Assembly: GCA_016721015.1 (NCBI GenBank)
Contig: JADKJL010000001.1
Location: forward strand, 868,001-932,000
Length of the DNA stretch: 64,000 nt
Direction of reading: 5' to 3'
From: Lysobacterales bacterium
GTDB taxonomy: Bacteria; Pseudomonadota; Gammaproteobacteria; Xanthomonadales; Rhodanobacteraceae
The notes below the pieces were generated by a model. The model saw nothing but the letters and a program-made list of their open reading frames with translations. It was not told the DNA's origin and made no database searches. The translations under genes and the position numbers were made by a program. This document shows, piece after piece, positions 44,342 to 53,792 of the stretch (positions are counted from its first letter, which is position 1; every line of letters starts with the position of its first letter).

Positions 44342-45328
44342 ATGGACATGCCCGAATCCACCTCGGCTGCGGCCGCGTTTTCCCTGCTTCGCAATGAGCT
44401 TGAGCAATGCATCATTGGCCAGCAGGCACTGGTCGATCGATTGCTGATCGCCCTCCTTGCCGACGGCCATCTGCTGGTCGAAGGCGCGCCTGGTCTGGCC
44501 AAGACCACGGCTATCAAGGAACTCGCTGCACGCATCGAGGCGGACTTCCACCGCGTCCAGTTCACTCCCGATCTGCTGCCGGCCGACCTGACGGGTACCG
44601 AGATCTATCGTCCGCAAACGGGTGCTTTCGAGTTCCAGCGCGGACCACTCTTCCACAATGTGATCCTTGCCGACGAGGTCAATCGGGCGCCTGCCAAGGT
44701 GCAGTCGGCACTGCTGGAAGCGATGGGCGAGCGCCAAATCACGGTCGGCAGCAATACATTTGCACTCCCTGCCATGTTCCTGGTCATGGCCACCCAGAAT
44801 CCGATCGAGCAGGAGGGAACCTATCCGCTGCCCGAAGCACAGCTTGATCGCTTTCTGTTGCATGTTCGCATCGGCTATCCGGACGCCGCCGCCGAGGCGG
44901 AAATTCTCAATCTCGCGCGAAACCGCGCGCGTGAGGGCCTTTCCACGGTTGTGCCACCGGCCCGGCTGCTGAGTCAGGCACAGATTTTCCAGGCGCGCGC
45001 GGAGGTGCTTTCGATCCATCTCGCCCCCGCATTGGAAAACTACATCGTCCAACTGGTACTGGCGACTCGACATCCCGTTCCCTATGGCGAGGAGCTCGGT
45101 CGCTGGATCGCCTTTGGCGCCAGCCCGCGCGGAACGATTGCGCTGGATCGCTGCGCGCGTGCGCATGCCTGGCTGGCCGGACGCGACTATGTATCACCCG
45201 AGGATGTCCACGCTGTCGCCGCCGACGTGTTGCGACATCGTGTGCTGATGACATACGAAGCCGAGGCGGAAGGGATAAGCAGCGATCATGCGGTCAAGCT
45301 TCTGCTTGAGCGAGTGCCCTTGCCTTGA
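44342..45328 (+). CDS. MoxR-family ATPase of the Bat-type operon
   Basis: A 328-residue AAA+ ATPase of the classical MoxR group: Walker A GAPGLAKT (with the MoxR-specific AKT), GTEIYRPQTGAFEFQRGPLF, Walker B VILADEVNRAPAKVQSALLE, sensor MATQNPIEQEGTYPLPEAQL, and the lid domain. It opens the operon MoxR-DUF58-DUF4381-VWA-VWA/TPR-BatD and would act as the energy source for the VWA proteins. The start ATG at 44342 follows a 124-base gap after the EAL gene. The next gene starts 144 bases later, the largest gap inside the cluster. Confidence 0.9.
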   Translation: MDMPESTSAAAAFSLLRNELEQCIIGQQALVDRLLIALLADGHLLVEGAPGLAKTTAIKELAARIEADFHRVQFTPDLLPADLTGTEIYRPQTGAFEFQRGPLFHNVILADEVNRAPAKVQSALLEAMGERQITVGSNTFALPAMFLVMATQNPIEQEGTYPLPEAQLDRFLLHVRIGYPDAAAEAEILNLARNRAREGLSTVVPPARLLSQAQIFQARAEVLSIHLAPALENYIVQLVLATRHPVPYGEELGRWIAFGASPRGTIALDRCARAHAWLAGRDYVSPEDVHAVAADVLRHRVLMTYEAEAEGISSDHAVKLLLERVPLP

Positions 45329-45472
45329 CCACGGGGCGTCGCTTGTCAATGCACCCAACCACCAAATTTCAGCAGATCACGCAACGAGGCCTGATTTCAA
45401 GGTCGCCCGATCCGCAGTGGCCCATCGTCGAGGCATGGCAGTGATGCAATCAATGCTGTCGCTCCGCCTGCC

Positions 45473-46414
45473 ATGAAAAAGATCCACTTCGATGCCGACG
45501 CCGGCGTGCATGTGATGCTCGATGAGCTGCTCGCGCTGTCTGCTCAGGCGCGTGGCAACAGTCTCGCCGAGGTTCGACGCAGCGCAGCCGCGCGCACTGG
45601 ATTGCATACGTCACGATGGCGTGGACGCGGCGTGGATTTTCGCGAATCGCGCATCTACCAGGCGGGTGACGATATTCGGCACATGGATTGGCGTGTCACC
45701 GCGCGCAGTGGGCGGCCACACACCAAGTTGTTCGAGGAGGAGCGCGAGCACGGCTTGTTGCTGCTGGTCGACTTCAATCCGAGCATGCGATTCGGTACGC
45801 GCGTGCGCTTCAAGAGTGTGCAGGCGGCGCGCATTGCCGGTTTGCTCGCGTGGATGGCCAGCGCGAGCGGTGATCGCGTCGGCGCTATGGGGTTTGGTGG
45901 CAGTATCCAGCATGAGGTCAAACCGGCTGGTGGACGTCGTGGCGTGCTCCAGGTCTTGCGTGCGCTGCGCGACTGGGATCATGCCGCCGGCACCCAGCAG
46001 GAAACCCTGGCAAGCGCGCTGGAACGGGCGCGCCGATTGCTGCGCCCCGGCTTCCGTCTGATTCTGGTCAGCGATGGATTCAGCGCTGACGACAACGCCT
46101 GGCCAATCATCGGTCGCTGCGCGGGGCGCAATGAACTTGGCTGCGTCATCGTTTCCGATGCGCTCGAACATGCGCCGCCACCGCCTGGCCGCTATGCGCT
46201 CAGTACGAACGGCATACGCCAGACACTCGATTTCACGAACAAGACCTTGCGCACGCAGTGGCCTCGGCCGTTCAATCAGGTTCGCGACCGCTTGCGCGGC
46301 GAATTCACCCGTCTTGGTGCGCGAGTCGTCGAAATCACCACCGACGCGGATGTGCGGCGTGCCTTGCTGCCGTTCACTCAACGCACGACCGCGCCACGGG
46401 ACAGTTCGGCATGA
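45473..46414 (+). CDS. DUF58 domain-containing protein
   Basis: A 313-residue protein with the DUF58 core around GRGVDFRESRIYQAGDDIRH, DWRVTARSGRPHTKLFEEER and a VWA-like LLLLVDFNPSMRFGTR segment. It lacks the hydrophobic N-terminal segments of longer DUF58 proteins and is soluble. DUF58 proteins regularly sit between MoxR and the Bat VWA genes and are thought to act in the same assembly. The stop overlaps the DUF4381 start by ATGA, so the two are translated together. Confidence 0.88.
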   Translation: MKKIHFDADAGVHVMLDELLALSAQARGNSLAEVRRSAAARTGLHTSRWRGRGVDFRESRIYQAGDDIRHMDWRVTARSGRPHTKLFEEEREHGLLLLVDFNPSMRFGTRVRFKSVQAARIAGLLAWMASASGDRVGAMGFGGSIQHEVKPAGGRRGVLQVLRALRDWDHAAGTQQETLASALERARRLLRPGFRLILVSDGFSADDNAWPIIGRCAGRNELGCVIVSDALEHAPPPPGRYALSTNGIRQTLDFTNKTLRTQWPRPFNQVRDRLRGEFTRLGARVVEITTDADVRRALLPFTQRTTAPRDSSA

Positions 46415-46893
46415 ATCCGACCGGCCCCGAGCTGCGCGACATCCACCTGCCTGCAGAGCCCTCCTGGTGGCCGCCGGCACCGGGCTGGTGGATGCTCGCG
46501 ATCCTTGTCATCACACTGCTGGCCTGGCTTTTCCTGTGGCTGCGCCGGCGCTTCGATCGCCGTCGATGGCGGCGGCAGATCATGAATGAGCTCGATCGCA
46601 TTGCGGCGAGCGAGCTCTTGCGCAAGGATTCGCCACGCCTGATCGGTGAACTCTCCCAGCTGCTGCGTCGAAGCGGACGCCTGATCGATGCCGGCGCGCC
46701 AGCCTTGCGCGGGTCAGCCTGGCTTGCGTTCCTCGATACCCAACTCGGCGGGCATGAGTTTTCACAAGGGCCGGGACGAGTCCTCCTTGAAGGGCCGTAT
46801 CAGCGCCAGACGGATGTGGATGTCGATGCCCTGCTGGCCCTGGTTCGCCGCTGGATGATGCAGGTTCTCGAAAGCCGGGGGCCGCATGTTTGA
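46411..46893 (+). CDS. DUF4381 domain-containing membrane protein
   Basis: From the ATG at 46411 the protein has 160 residues. An N-terminal segment with LRDIHLPAEPSWWPPAPGWW, one transmembrane helix (about 27-45), then a basic cytoplasmic region (RRRFDRRRWRRQ) and a helical domain ending HV. DUF4381 genes are typical of Bat/MoxR clusters. It overlaps the genes on both sides (ATGA with DUF58, 8 bases with the VWA gene), so the reading frames are tightly linked. Confidence 0.88.
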   Translation: MNPTGPELRDIHLPAEPSWWPPAPGWWMLAILVITLLAWLFLWLRRRFDRRRWRRQIMNELDRIAASELLRKDSPRLIGELSQLLRRSGRLIDAGAPALRGSAWLAFLDTQLGGHEFSQGPGRVLLEGPYQRQTDVDVDALLALVRRWMMQVLESRGPHV

Positions 46894-47893
46894 GCTGGCC
46901 TGGCCCTGGCTGCTGCTCGCCCTGCCGCTGCCCCTGCTGGCCGCGTGGATCCTGCCGCGGGCACGTACGAGCGCCGGTTCAGCCGCGTTGCGACTGCCGC
47001 ACGCGGGCATCACGCTGCCGCATTCCGCGAACGCATCGCCGATCCCGGGCCTGCGTCGCGGACTGGCATTGCTGGCCTGGGCGCTGCTTGTCGTCGCGGC
47101 GGCACGACCGCAGTGGCTTGGCGAGCCCGAAGACATTCCGCGCAGCGGTCGCGACCTGCTGCTCGCCGTGGACACCTCGGGCAGCATGAGCATTCAGGAC
47201 ATGCAGATCGGCAATCGTGCAGCAGACCGATTTACAACTGTGCAGATCATCGCTGGCGACTTCATCGAGCGTCGTGCCGGAGATCGCGTCGGACTGATCC
47301 TGTTTGGTTCGCGTGCCTATCTGCTGACACCGCTCACCTTCGACCTGAAGACGGTTGCCAAGCAGCTCGACGAATCGGCAATCGGTCTGGCCGGGCGTGA
47401 AACCGCCATCGGTGACGCGGTCGGTCTGGCGGTCAAGCGCCTGCTCGAACGCCCGCAGGATCAGCGTGTTCTGATCCTGCTCACCGATGGCGTCAACAAC
47501 GCGGGCGAACTCGATCCGCAAAAGGCGATCGAGCTGGCCGTCGCCAACAAGGTACGCATCTACACGGTGGGCATCGGTGCCGAAGCGGTCAGTGTTGACA
47601 GCCTGTTTGGCAGCCGCATGATCAATCCATCGGCCGATCTCGACGTCGCGATGTTGACCGCGATGGCCGAAAAGACCGGTGGCAGGTTCTTCCGCGCCCG
47701 CGATACCGCCGAATTGGCCGGCATCTATCGCGAGATCAATCAGCTCGAACCGGTCGCCGACAAGGCCGAAACCCTGCGTCCGATCGATGAGATGTACCGG
47801 GTGCCACTGGCGGCAGCCATGTTGTTGGCGGCATTGGCGCTGATCCTGCCATGGCTGCGCACGCGTGCCTGGCGAATGGCCGTGCAGCCATGA
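46886..47893 (+). CDS. BatA-like VWA domain membrane protein
   Basis: A 335-residue protein with two N-terminal hydrophobic segments (about 4-24 and 57-74), a VWA domain with intact metal site DTSGS at 96-100, the later LILLTDGVNNAGE and LFGSRAYLLTPLT blocks, and a C-terminal membrane segment (about 307-325). This is the layout of BatA. In Bacteroides the bat genes affect oxygen tolerance; in proteobacteria the role is not settled and may concern envelope protein assembly or stress. It overlaps both neighbours. Confidence 0.88.
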   Translation: MFELAWPWLLLALPLPLLAAWILPRARTSAGSAALRLPHAGITLPHSANASPIPGLRRGLALLAWALLVVAAARPQWLGEPEDIPRSGRDLLLAVDTSGSMSIQDMQIGNRAADRFTTVQIIAGDFIERRAGDRVGLILFGSRAYLLTPLTFDLKTVAKQLDESAIGLAGRETAIGDAVGLAVKRLLERPQDQRVLILLTDGVNNAGELDPQKAIELAVANKVRIYTVGIGAEAVSVDSLFGSRMINPSADLDVAMLTAMAEKTGGRFFRARDTAELAGIYREINQLEPVADKAETLRPIDEMYRVPLAAAMLLAALALILPWLRTRAWRMAVQP

Positions 47894-49827
47894 GCGCGCT
47901 CGCCGATTTCCACTTCTTGCGCCCAGGGTGGCTGCTCGCGCTGACCCTTCTTCCGCTGGCGGCCCTTGTCTGGCGGCGGGTTCAAGCGCAAGCGGGCAAC
48001 TGGCGGGCCATGGTCGATGCACATCTGCTGCCGCACCTGATCGACAGCACGATCGAGCGCGCCGGCAATGGCGGTGCCGCGCTGGCCGCTGTTGTGTGGG
48101 TTCTCGCTTGCGTCGCCATGGCGGGGCCGGCCTGGGAGCGCGAATCGATGCCGCTGTACCAGAACGATGCGGCCCGCGTGCTCGCAATCGAGTTGGCACC
48201 GACCATGCTCGCTGCCGATATCAAGCCAAACCGTCTGGAGCGTGCGCGTTACAAGCTCAACGACATTCTCGAGCAGAGCCACGACATGCAGACCGCGCTG
48301 ATCGGCTATTCGGGCGATGCCTTCGTTGCCGCGCCCTTGACCAACGACATCAATACCGTGCGCAACCTGATCGATGCGCTGGATCCTGGCGTGATGCCGG
48401 TGGTCGGCAATGCCACCGAGCGGGCGATCGCAAGCGCACAGGAATTGGTCAAGCAGGCCGGACTCGATCGCGGCGAATTGATCGTGCTCGCCGACAGCGT
48501 CAGCGATGCGGCGATCGCGGCTGCGCGCAACGCGCACTCGGCGGGCCTGACGATCTCGGTTCTCGGCGTTGGCAGCAACAACGGCGCGCCGGTTCCGTTG
48601 CCACAAGGTGGATTTCTGCAGGATGCGAAAGGCAACATCGTATTGCCGCGACTGGAAGAGTCCGCGCTGCGCGCGCTGGCCTCGGCCGGTGGCGGACGCT
48701 ACGCCACGCTGACCAGTGATCGAAGCGATCTGAATGCATTGCTTTCGGGCGATTCGATGCAGGCGCAATCGAAAGGCAGCGGCGAAAACCAGGCAACCAG
48801 TGAACGGTTCCGTGATCGCGGCCCCTGGTTTGTGTTGCTGCTACTGCCACTGGCCTTATTCGGGTTCCGGCGTGGCTGGCTGATGGTGTTTGCCCTGGCC
48901 CTGGTCACGCCTTCGGCACCCGCGCAGGCTTTCGAATTTTCCGACCTCTGGTTGCGTGCCGACCAGCAGGCCGCGCGCGCGCTGGCTGAGGGTGATGCCA
49001 AGCGTGCGCAGGAGTTGGCCCGGGATCCGGCCTTGCGCGGCAGTGCGGCCTATCGCGCCGAGGACTACCCGGCGGCCAGCGCAGCCTGGGCCAAGAGCGC
49101 GGGAGCCGATTCGCTCTACAACCAGGGCAATGCGCTGGCCAAGGCCGGCAAATACGAGGAGGCGATCAGCGCTTACCAGCACGCACTCGACATGAATCCC
49201 CAGCTCGACGACGCGCAGGCCAACAAGCGCGCCGTCGAGGAGTGGCTCAAGCGCCAGCAATCCGATCAGGACAAGAACCAGCAGAACAGCGAAAAGCAGA
49301 AGTCTGACCAGCAAGACAAGAAGGATCAGTCGCAAGACGGCCAGCAGCAAGACAAGCAGAATCAGGAGCAAGGGCAGGACGGTCAGCCCAAATCGCAGGA
49401 TCAGAAAAAGGGCGAGTCCGCCGAGCAGAAGGATTCGCAGCAGGGCGATTCGCAAAAAGACGAGGAGAATCCGTCGAAGCAGGAAAAGGGTGAGCAGTCG
49501 AAGGACGCCAAGCCCGAGTCTGGCAGCGACGAAAAGAATCCGGTCGATGCCCAGAAGAGCGACGCCCAAGCAGCGAAAGATCAGCAGCAAAAAGAGGCGC
49601 AGCAAAAGCAATTGAGCAGCGCGATCGACCAGGCGCTTACCGAGAAGAAGGATGGCGACAAACCTGAGGCGGCGGTCGCCAGCCCGGAAGAAGAAGCTGC
49701 GCGGGAACAGCAACAAGCCTTGCAACAGTGGCTGCAGCGCATTCCGGACGATCCGGGCGGCTTGCTGCGGCGCAAGTTCCAGCTCGAATATGATCGTCGC
49801 CAGCGCGGCGAAGGTGGTGGACGATGA
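47890..49827 (+). CDS. BatB/BatC-like VWA-TPR fusion protein with degenerate VWA metal site
   Basis: A 645-residue protein: two membrane segments near the N-terminus (about 10-28, 62-78), a VWA domain, a second hydrophobic pair (about 310-340), TPR repeats (about 375-450, NQGNALAKAGKYEEAISAYQ), a long Gln/Lys/Asp/Ser-rich low-complexity region (about 455-590), and a C-terminal IPDDPGGLLRRKF motif typical of Bat proteins. The metal-site motif expected as DxSxS reads ELAPT at 101-105, so metal binding is probably lost. It therefore looks like a fusion of BatB and BatC in one chain. The low-complexity linker is likely disordered. Confidence 0.88.
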   Translation: MSALADFHFLRPGWLLALTLLPLAALVWRRVQAQAGNWRAMVDAHLLPHLIDSTIERAGNGGAALAAVVWVLACVAMAGPAWERESMPLYQNDAARVLAIELAPTMLAADIKPNRLERARYKLNDILEQSHDMQTALIGYSGDAFVAAPLTNDINTVRNLIDALDPGVMPVVGNATERAIASAQELVKQAGLDRGELIVLADSVSDAAIAAARNAHSAGLTISVLGVGSNNGAPVPLPQGGFLQDAKGNIVLPRLEESALRALASAGGGRYATLTSDRSDLNALLSGDSMQAQSKGSGENQATSERFRDRGPWFVLLLLPLALFGFRRGWLMVFALALVTPSAPAQAFEFSDLWLRADQQAARALAEGDAKRAQELARDPALRGSAAYRAEDYPAASAAWAKSAGADSLYNQGNALAKAGKYEEAISAYQHALDMNPQLDDAQANKRAVEEWLKRQQSDQDKNQQNSEKQKSDQQDKKDQSQDGQQQDKQNQEQGQDGQPKSQDQKKGESAEQKDSQQGDSQKDEENPSKQEKGEQSKDAKPESGSDEKNPVDAQKSDAQAAKDQQQKEAQQKQLSSAIDQALTEKKDGDKPEAAVASPEEEAAREQQQALQQWLQRIPDDPGGLLRRKFQLEYDRRQRGEGGGR

Positions 49828-51515
49828 AACGTGCAAATGTGGTGAATATCCTGCTGCTCGCTGGCCTTCTGTGGTCGGTCGGTGCCCATGCGGCGGTGCG
49901 CGCCTGGCTCGATCGAAGCAGCATGCAGATGGGCGAGACGGTTACCCTGAATGTCGAGTCCGACGACAGCACGGCCGCAGAACCTGACTTCAACGCGTTG
50001 CTCGGAGATTTCAATTCGCTCGGCACGCAATCGAGTCGCCAGATCAGCATGACCAATGGATCAAGCAGCGCGAAGACGGTCTGGGCGATCGGACTCGAGC
50101 CCAAGCATTCCGGCACGCTGAGCATTCCGGCCTTCACGATCGGCGGCGAAAGCAGCGATCCGCTGAGCCTGACCGTGTTGCCGGCTCCGCTCGGTGCGCA
50201 AGGCAAGCCCGGCGACAGCTTGTTCATCGAAGTCAGTGCGGATCCGTTGAACCCGTATGTGCAGCAGCAGGTGCGCTACACGGTGAAGCTCTACTACGCG
50301 GTCAATCTCAGCGATGGCTCGCTCGACGAGCCGTCGGCAGGCAATGCGGTCGTGCAGAAGCTCGGTCGCGACAAGCAGTACACGGCGACCCTCAACGGTC
50401 AGGCCTATCACGTCCTCGAACGCGACTACGCACTGACCCCGGAACAGAGCGGCGCTTTGACGATGCCTCCGCTTAATTTTCGCGGCAGTGCGGTCGACAA
50501 TTCCGATCCGACCGGATTCTTCCGGCGTGGACGCAGCGTGGGTGCGCGCTCGAATTCACTGCAGCTCGATGTACGCGCGAAACCGGCGAATTGGGGTGCG
50601 GCGCCATGGTTGCCGGCGGCCTCGCTGACACTCAGCGATGAAACTGAACTGCCGGCCGAGATCAAGGCCGGCGAGCCACTGACACGCACGCTCAAGCTGC
50701 GCGCCCAGGGACTCGGATTCGAGCAGCTTCCGGAGCTTGAACTCAAGGCGCCGCCGGGTGCCGAGGTCTACCCAGACAAGCCCGACACGCGCACCCGCGA
50801 CGACGGCATATGGTTGTATGGCGAGCGCACGCGCAAGTTCGCGATCGTGCCCACTCGGCCTGGCAAGCTGAGCCTGCCGGCGGTCGAAGTGCAATGGTGG
50901 AACACGACGACCGACCAGATCGAGACGGCGAGCCTGCCGGCACGCGAGATCATGGTGACCGGCACTACACTGAACGCGGCACCGGCCAACCCGACGAGCT
51001 CGTCGCTGTTGCCTTCAGCGGCCAGCGAGGCGCCAGCGACAGCGGTGGTCTACCCATCGGCGACCAGCGGAACTGAACTGCGCTTCTGGCGGTGGGCGGC
51101 CGTGCTACTCGGCAGCCTGTGGCTGCTGACCCTGATGTTGTGGTGGCGTTCGCGCGACGTGACGCGGACTGTGCAAGCTGCCAAGTCGCATCCGGCGCAG
51201 ACACCCGCTCGCAGCGCGTTCCTGCGCGCCTGTTCGATGGGCGACCTGACCGGTGCCGAGCGTGCCCTGGTCTCGTGGGCACGCAGCGAGCAGGCCGGCA
51301 TGCTGAATCTCGGCGGTTTGTCAGCGGCGCTGGATGACCCTGCCCAGCGCGAAGTCCTCGACGAACTCCAGCGCATGCGCTACGCCGGGGCCAGTGCCGA
51401 GGGCCTCGGCGCGCGCCTGACCCGCGCGTTTCGCGGCGGCTTTTCCTGGACCAAGCCGGTGTCCGCGACGGCTGCGTCCTCGCCGTTGCCGCCGCTGTAC
51501 CCGAGCCGGCGCTGA
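49824..51515 (+). CDS. BatD-like protein
   Basis: A 563-residue exported protein with a signal peptide (about 1-23), a long beta-rich periplasmic region with oxygen-tolerance BatD features (AWLDRSSMQMGETVTLNVES, VQQQVRYTVKLYYAVNLSDG, ALTPEQSGALTMPPLNFRGS), a C-terminal membrane helix (about 415-435), and a short cytoplasmic tail with a helical domain. It closes the operon, overlapping the VWA-TPR gene by ATGA. The large extracytoplasmic part may bind the client that the MoxR-VWA proteins process. Confidence 0.87.
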   Translation: MKRANVVNILLLAGLLWSVGAHAAVRAWLDRSSMQMGETVTLNVESDDSTAAEPDFNALLGDFNSLGTQSSRQISMTNGSSSAKTVWAIGLEPKHSGTLSIPAFTIGGESSDPLSLTVLPAPLGAQGKPGDSLFIEVSADPLNPYVQQQVRYTVKLYYAVNLSDGSLDEPSAGNAVVQKLGRDKQYTATLNGQAYHVLERDYALTPEQSGALTMPPLNFRGSAVDNSDPTGFFRRGRSVGARSNSLQLDVRAKPANWGAAPWLPAASLTLSDETELPAEIKAGEPLTRTLKLRAQGLGFEQLPELELKAPPGAEVYPDKPDTRTRDDGIWLYGERTRKFAIVPTRPGKLSLPAVEVQWWNTTTDQIETASLPAREIMVTGTTLNAAPANPTSSSLLPSAASEAPATAVVYPSATSGTELRFWRWAAVLLGSLWLLTLMLWWRSRDVTRTVQAAKSHPAQTPARSAFLRACSMGDLTGAERALVSWARSEQAGMLNLGGLSAALDDPAQREVLDELQRMRYAGASAEGLGARLTRAFRGGFSWTKPVSATAASSPLPPLYPSRR

Positions 51516-51667
51516 GATCCGGAGGCAGCCCGCGGTTTCGTCATTTCCGGGCATGCGGCACACTAGGCCGGTTGATCACTTCACACGGTGGCTGGGCCCA
51601 TGAGCTGTCTTCGAGCAATCCGATTTTCACCGCGTGCGGTACCGCGCTTTCATTGCGGTGACCTCGC

Positions 51668-52963
51668 ATGAATGCGCGCCAGCCGATGGCCCTGCATACG
51701 AAGATGTTGATCGGCTTTGTCGTTGGCCTGGGCGGCGGCTTGTTGGTGCACTGGTCGAACGGTGGCGATGCCGCATGGGTGACGTGGTTGATGACCTGGA
51801 TAACCCAGCCGGTCGGCAAGGTCTTCCTGCGCCTGCTGTTCATGCTGGTGATCCCGTTGCTGTTCTCGGCGCTGGTTGTCGGCATTGCGGAAATGGGCGA
51901 CATCCGCTCGCTGGGCCGGGTCGGCTGGAAGACCCTGGCCTACACGGTGATCGTGTCATCGATCGCGGTTGTCATCGGCATAACCCTGGTCAACCTGTTC
52001 AAGCCGGGTGCGGGAGTCAACCCCGCCGTCGCCCAGCAACTCCTCAGTGAGGCCAGCGACAGCGCGCAAAAGATCGTCGCCAGCAGTGCGATGCAGGGCT
52101 CCGGCATGGATCTCGCGCTCAATATCGTGCCGACCAATATCATCCGTGCGGCCGCCGACAACGACATCCTCGCGGTGATGTTCTTCGCGATGATGTTCGG
52201 CATCGGCATCGTCATGACGAAATCGCCAATGGCCGAGAAAACCAAGCAAGCCATCGAGGGCTTGTTCGAGATCTCGATGACCCTGATTCATCTCGTCATC
52301 CGATTTGCGCCGTATGCCGTTGCCTGCCTGGTCTTCAATCTGGCTGCGGCATTTGGCTGGGATCTGTTGTCGAAACTGGCCGGCTATGTCGGTGTGGCCC
52401 TGCTCGCCATGGCGATCCATTTCTTCATCGTCTATTCGGCCAGCGTGTACTGGTTCGGCGGCATGTCGCCGATCAAGTTCTTCCGTGGCTCGCAGGAGGC
52501 GATCGTGATGGCGTTCTCGACCGCATCCAGCAATGCGACCTTGCCGACCGCCCTGATGGTCGCCGAAGAAGAACTGAAGCTTCCCAAGCGGATCTCGCGT
52601 TTCGTGCTGACCGTCGGCGCCACCGCGAACCAGAATGGCACCGCCTTGTTCGAAGGTGTCACGGTGTTGTTCCTCGCCCAGTTCTTCAATATCGACCTGA
52701 GCCTGACCCAGCAGTTCGTGGTCATGCTGGTCTGCATCCTCGGCGGCATCGGTACCGCCGGCGTGCCTGCGGGCTCGCTGCCAGTGATTGCGATGATCTG
52801 CGGCATGGTCGGCGTGCCGCCCGAAGGCATCGGCTTGATCCTCGGCGTCGATCGCTTCCTCGACATGTGTCGGACGACGCTCAATGTAACCGGCGATCTG
52901 GCCGCGGCTGTTGTGGTATCGAACGGGGCGGAAGAAGCCGAGCCGTCGACGCAGGCGGGATAG
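51668..52963 (+). CDS. Dicarboxylate/amino acid:cation symporter (DAACS family)
   Basis: A 431-residue membrane transporter of the GltP/DctA family with about eight membrane helices and two re-entrant loops. Diagnostic blocks are the HP1-type AFSTASSNATLPT, the NQNGTALFEG variant of NMDGT, GTAGVPAGSLPVI in HP2, and DRFLDMCRTTLNVTGD in the last helix. These line the substrate and sodium/proton sites. The substitution of NMDGT by NQNGT occurs in some subfamilies, so the exact substrate (C4-dicarboxylate, glutamate or other) is uncertain. It is separated by 152 bases from the Bat operon. Confidence 0.9.
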   Translation: MNARQPMALHTKMLIGFVVGLGGGLLVHWSNGGDAAWVTWLMTWITQPVGKVFLRLLFMLVIPLLFSALVVGIAEMGDIRSLGRVGWKTLAYTVIVSSIAVVIGITLVNLFKPGAGVNPAVAQQLLSEASDSAQKIVASSAMQGSGMDLALNIVPTNIIRAAADNDILAVMFFAMMFGIGIVMTKSPMAEKTKQAIEGLFEISMTLIHLVIRFAPYAVACLVFNLAAAFGWDLLSKLAGYVGVALLAMAIHFFIVYSASVYWFGGMSPIKFFRGSQEAIVMAFSTASSNATLPTALMVAEEELKLPKRISRFVLTVGATANQNGTALFEGVTVLFLAQFFNIDLSLTQQFVVMLVCILGGIGTAGVPAGSLPVIAMICGMVGVPPEGIGLILGVDRFLDMCRTTLNVTGDLAAAVVVSNGAEEAEPSTQAG

Positions 52964-53067
52964 GCTACCCCGGTGGGGCCCGGCAGCGACAAGGCAAGTC
53001 CAGGTCGTTGAAATGCCCCGTGCGGAACTCTTTCGCCGCGACGTGCCGACACAAATCCCGAAAAGGA

Positions 53068-53089
53068 ACCGGCCTGTTTTCAGGCCGGT
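53068..53089. terminator. Perfect hairpin in the symporter/porin convergent gap
   Basis: ACCGGCCTG (53068-53076) and CAGGCCGGT (53081-53089) form a 9-base-pair stem with a TTTT loop. There is no T-run on the plus side; on the minus side TTCCTTTTC follows. It may add to termination from either direction. Confidence 0.55.
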
Positions 53090-53119
53090 CTGGAGTGGCA
53101 TCACTGCCCCGTGGCTGGG

Positions 53120-53149
53120 AAAAAACTCCGACATGCGCGGCATGTCGGA
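53120..53149 (-). terminator. Intrinsic terminator after the outer-membrane barrel gene
   Basis: On the minus strand a 9-base-pair stem TCCGACATG / CATGTCGGA (53149-53127) is followed by G and six T (53125-53120). It lies 13 bases after the stop of the outer-membrane protein gene. Confidence 0.9.
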
Positions 53150-53162
53150 ACTGCAGTTGTGA

Positions 53163-53792
53163 CTAAAAGCGCATTTCAGCACTGGCCGAAACCAGGCCCG
53201 GATCGACCTTCAGGCCCGATTTGTCGGCCTTGTAGTAGTCGTAGTTGAGACCGACACTGAAGCGGCTGTTGAAGTCGTGACCAAAGCCCGCGCCGGCATA
53301 CCACTTCGTGGTTGTGTCCTTGATACCAATGCGGCTGCCAAATGTGGGAAGTCCCCCGGTGTCGGTCGAGCCCTCAATGAAGTACCAGCCTTGCACGTCC
53401 GCGCGAAAAAGACCCGTGCGGCCGCTCACATACCAGTTGTCGCTCAGGTTCCAGTGTGCGTTGACGCCGGCGATCCAGCCCTTGACTTTGGCATCCTGGA
53501 AGACATGGATACTGGGAGAGTCGTTGTCGTTTAGCAGGGGGCTCGACCATTTTCCGAGATCGACATACCCGCCTTCCACGCCCAGCGCAAAATCCGGTGC
53601 GACTGCCCAGCGATAGCCGAGGTTCACTCCATATCCCGTGTCGTTGTCGTCGTAGATGCCGCTGTCCAGCATGGATCGTCCGACGTTTCCATTGACGAAG
53701 AATCCACCCCTGTCTTCCACAGCATGACTGGTGGCCGGGAACACGGAGAAACCGGCGACCGCAATGGCAATTGCAACAATGGTATTGTTCAT
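53163..53792 (-). CDS. Outer-membrane beta-barrel protein (OmpX/OmpA-barrel type)
   Basis: A 209-residue protein with a signal peptide (about 1-24, ending SHA) and an eight-strand barrel pattern: alternating aromatic strands such as GYGVNLGYRWAVAPDFALGV, GWIAGVNAHWNLSDNWYVSG and FSVGLNYDYYKADKSGLKVD, ending AEMRF with the C-terminal phenylalanine used for outer-membrane insertion. No periplasmic OmpA-like domain follows the barrel. Function is not apparent; candidates are a small adhesin/immune-evasion-type barrel or a lipid-handling barrel. It has its own terminator. Confidence 0.82.
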   Translation of the reverse strand: MNNTIVAIAIAVAGFSVFPATSHAVEDRGGFFVNGNVGRSMLDSGIYDDNDTGYGVNLGYRWAVAPDFALGVEGGYVDLGKWSSPLLNDNDSPSIHVFQDAKVKGWIAGVNAHWNLSDNWYVSGRTGLFRADVQGWYFIEGSTDTGGLPTFGSRIGIKDTTTKWYAGAGFGHDFNSRFSVGLNYDYYKADKSGLKVDPGLVSASAEMRF

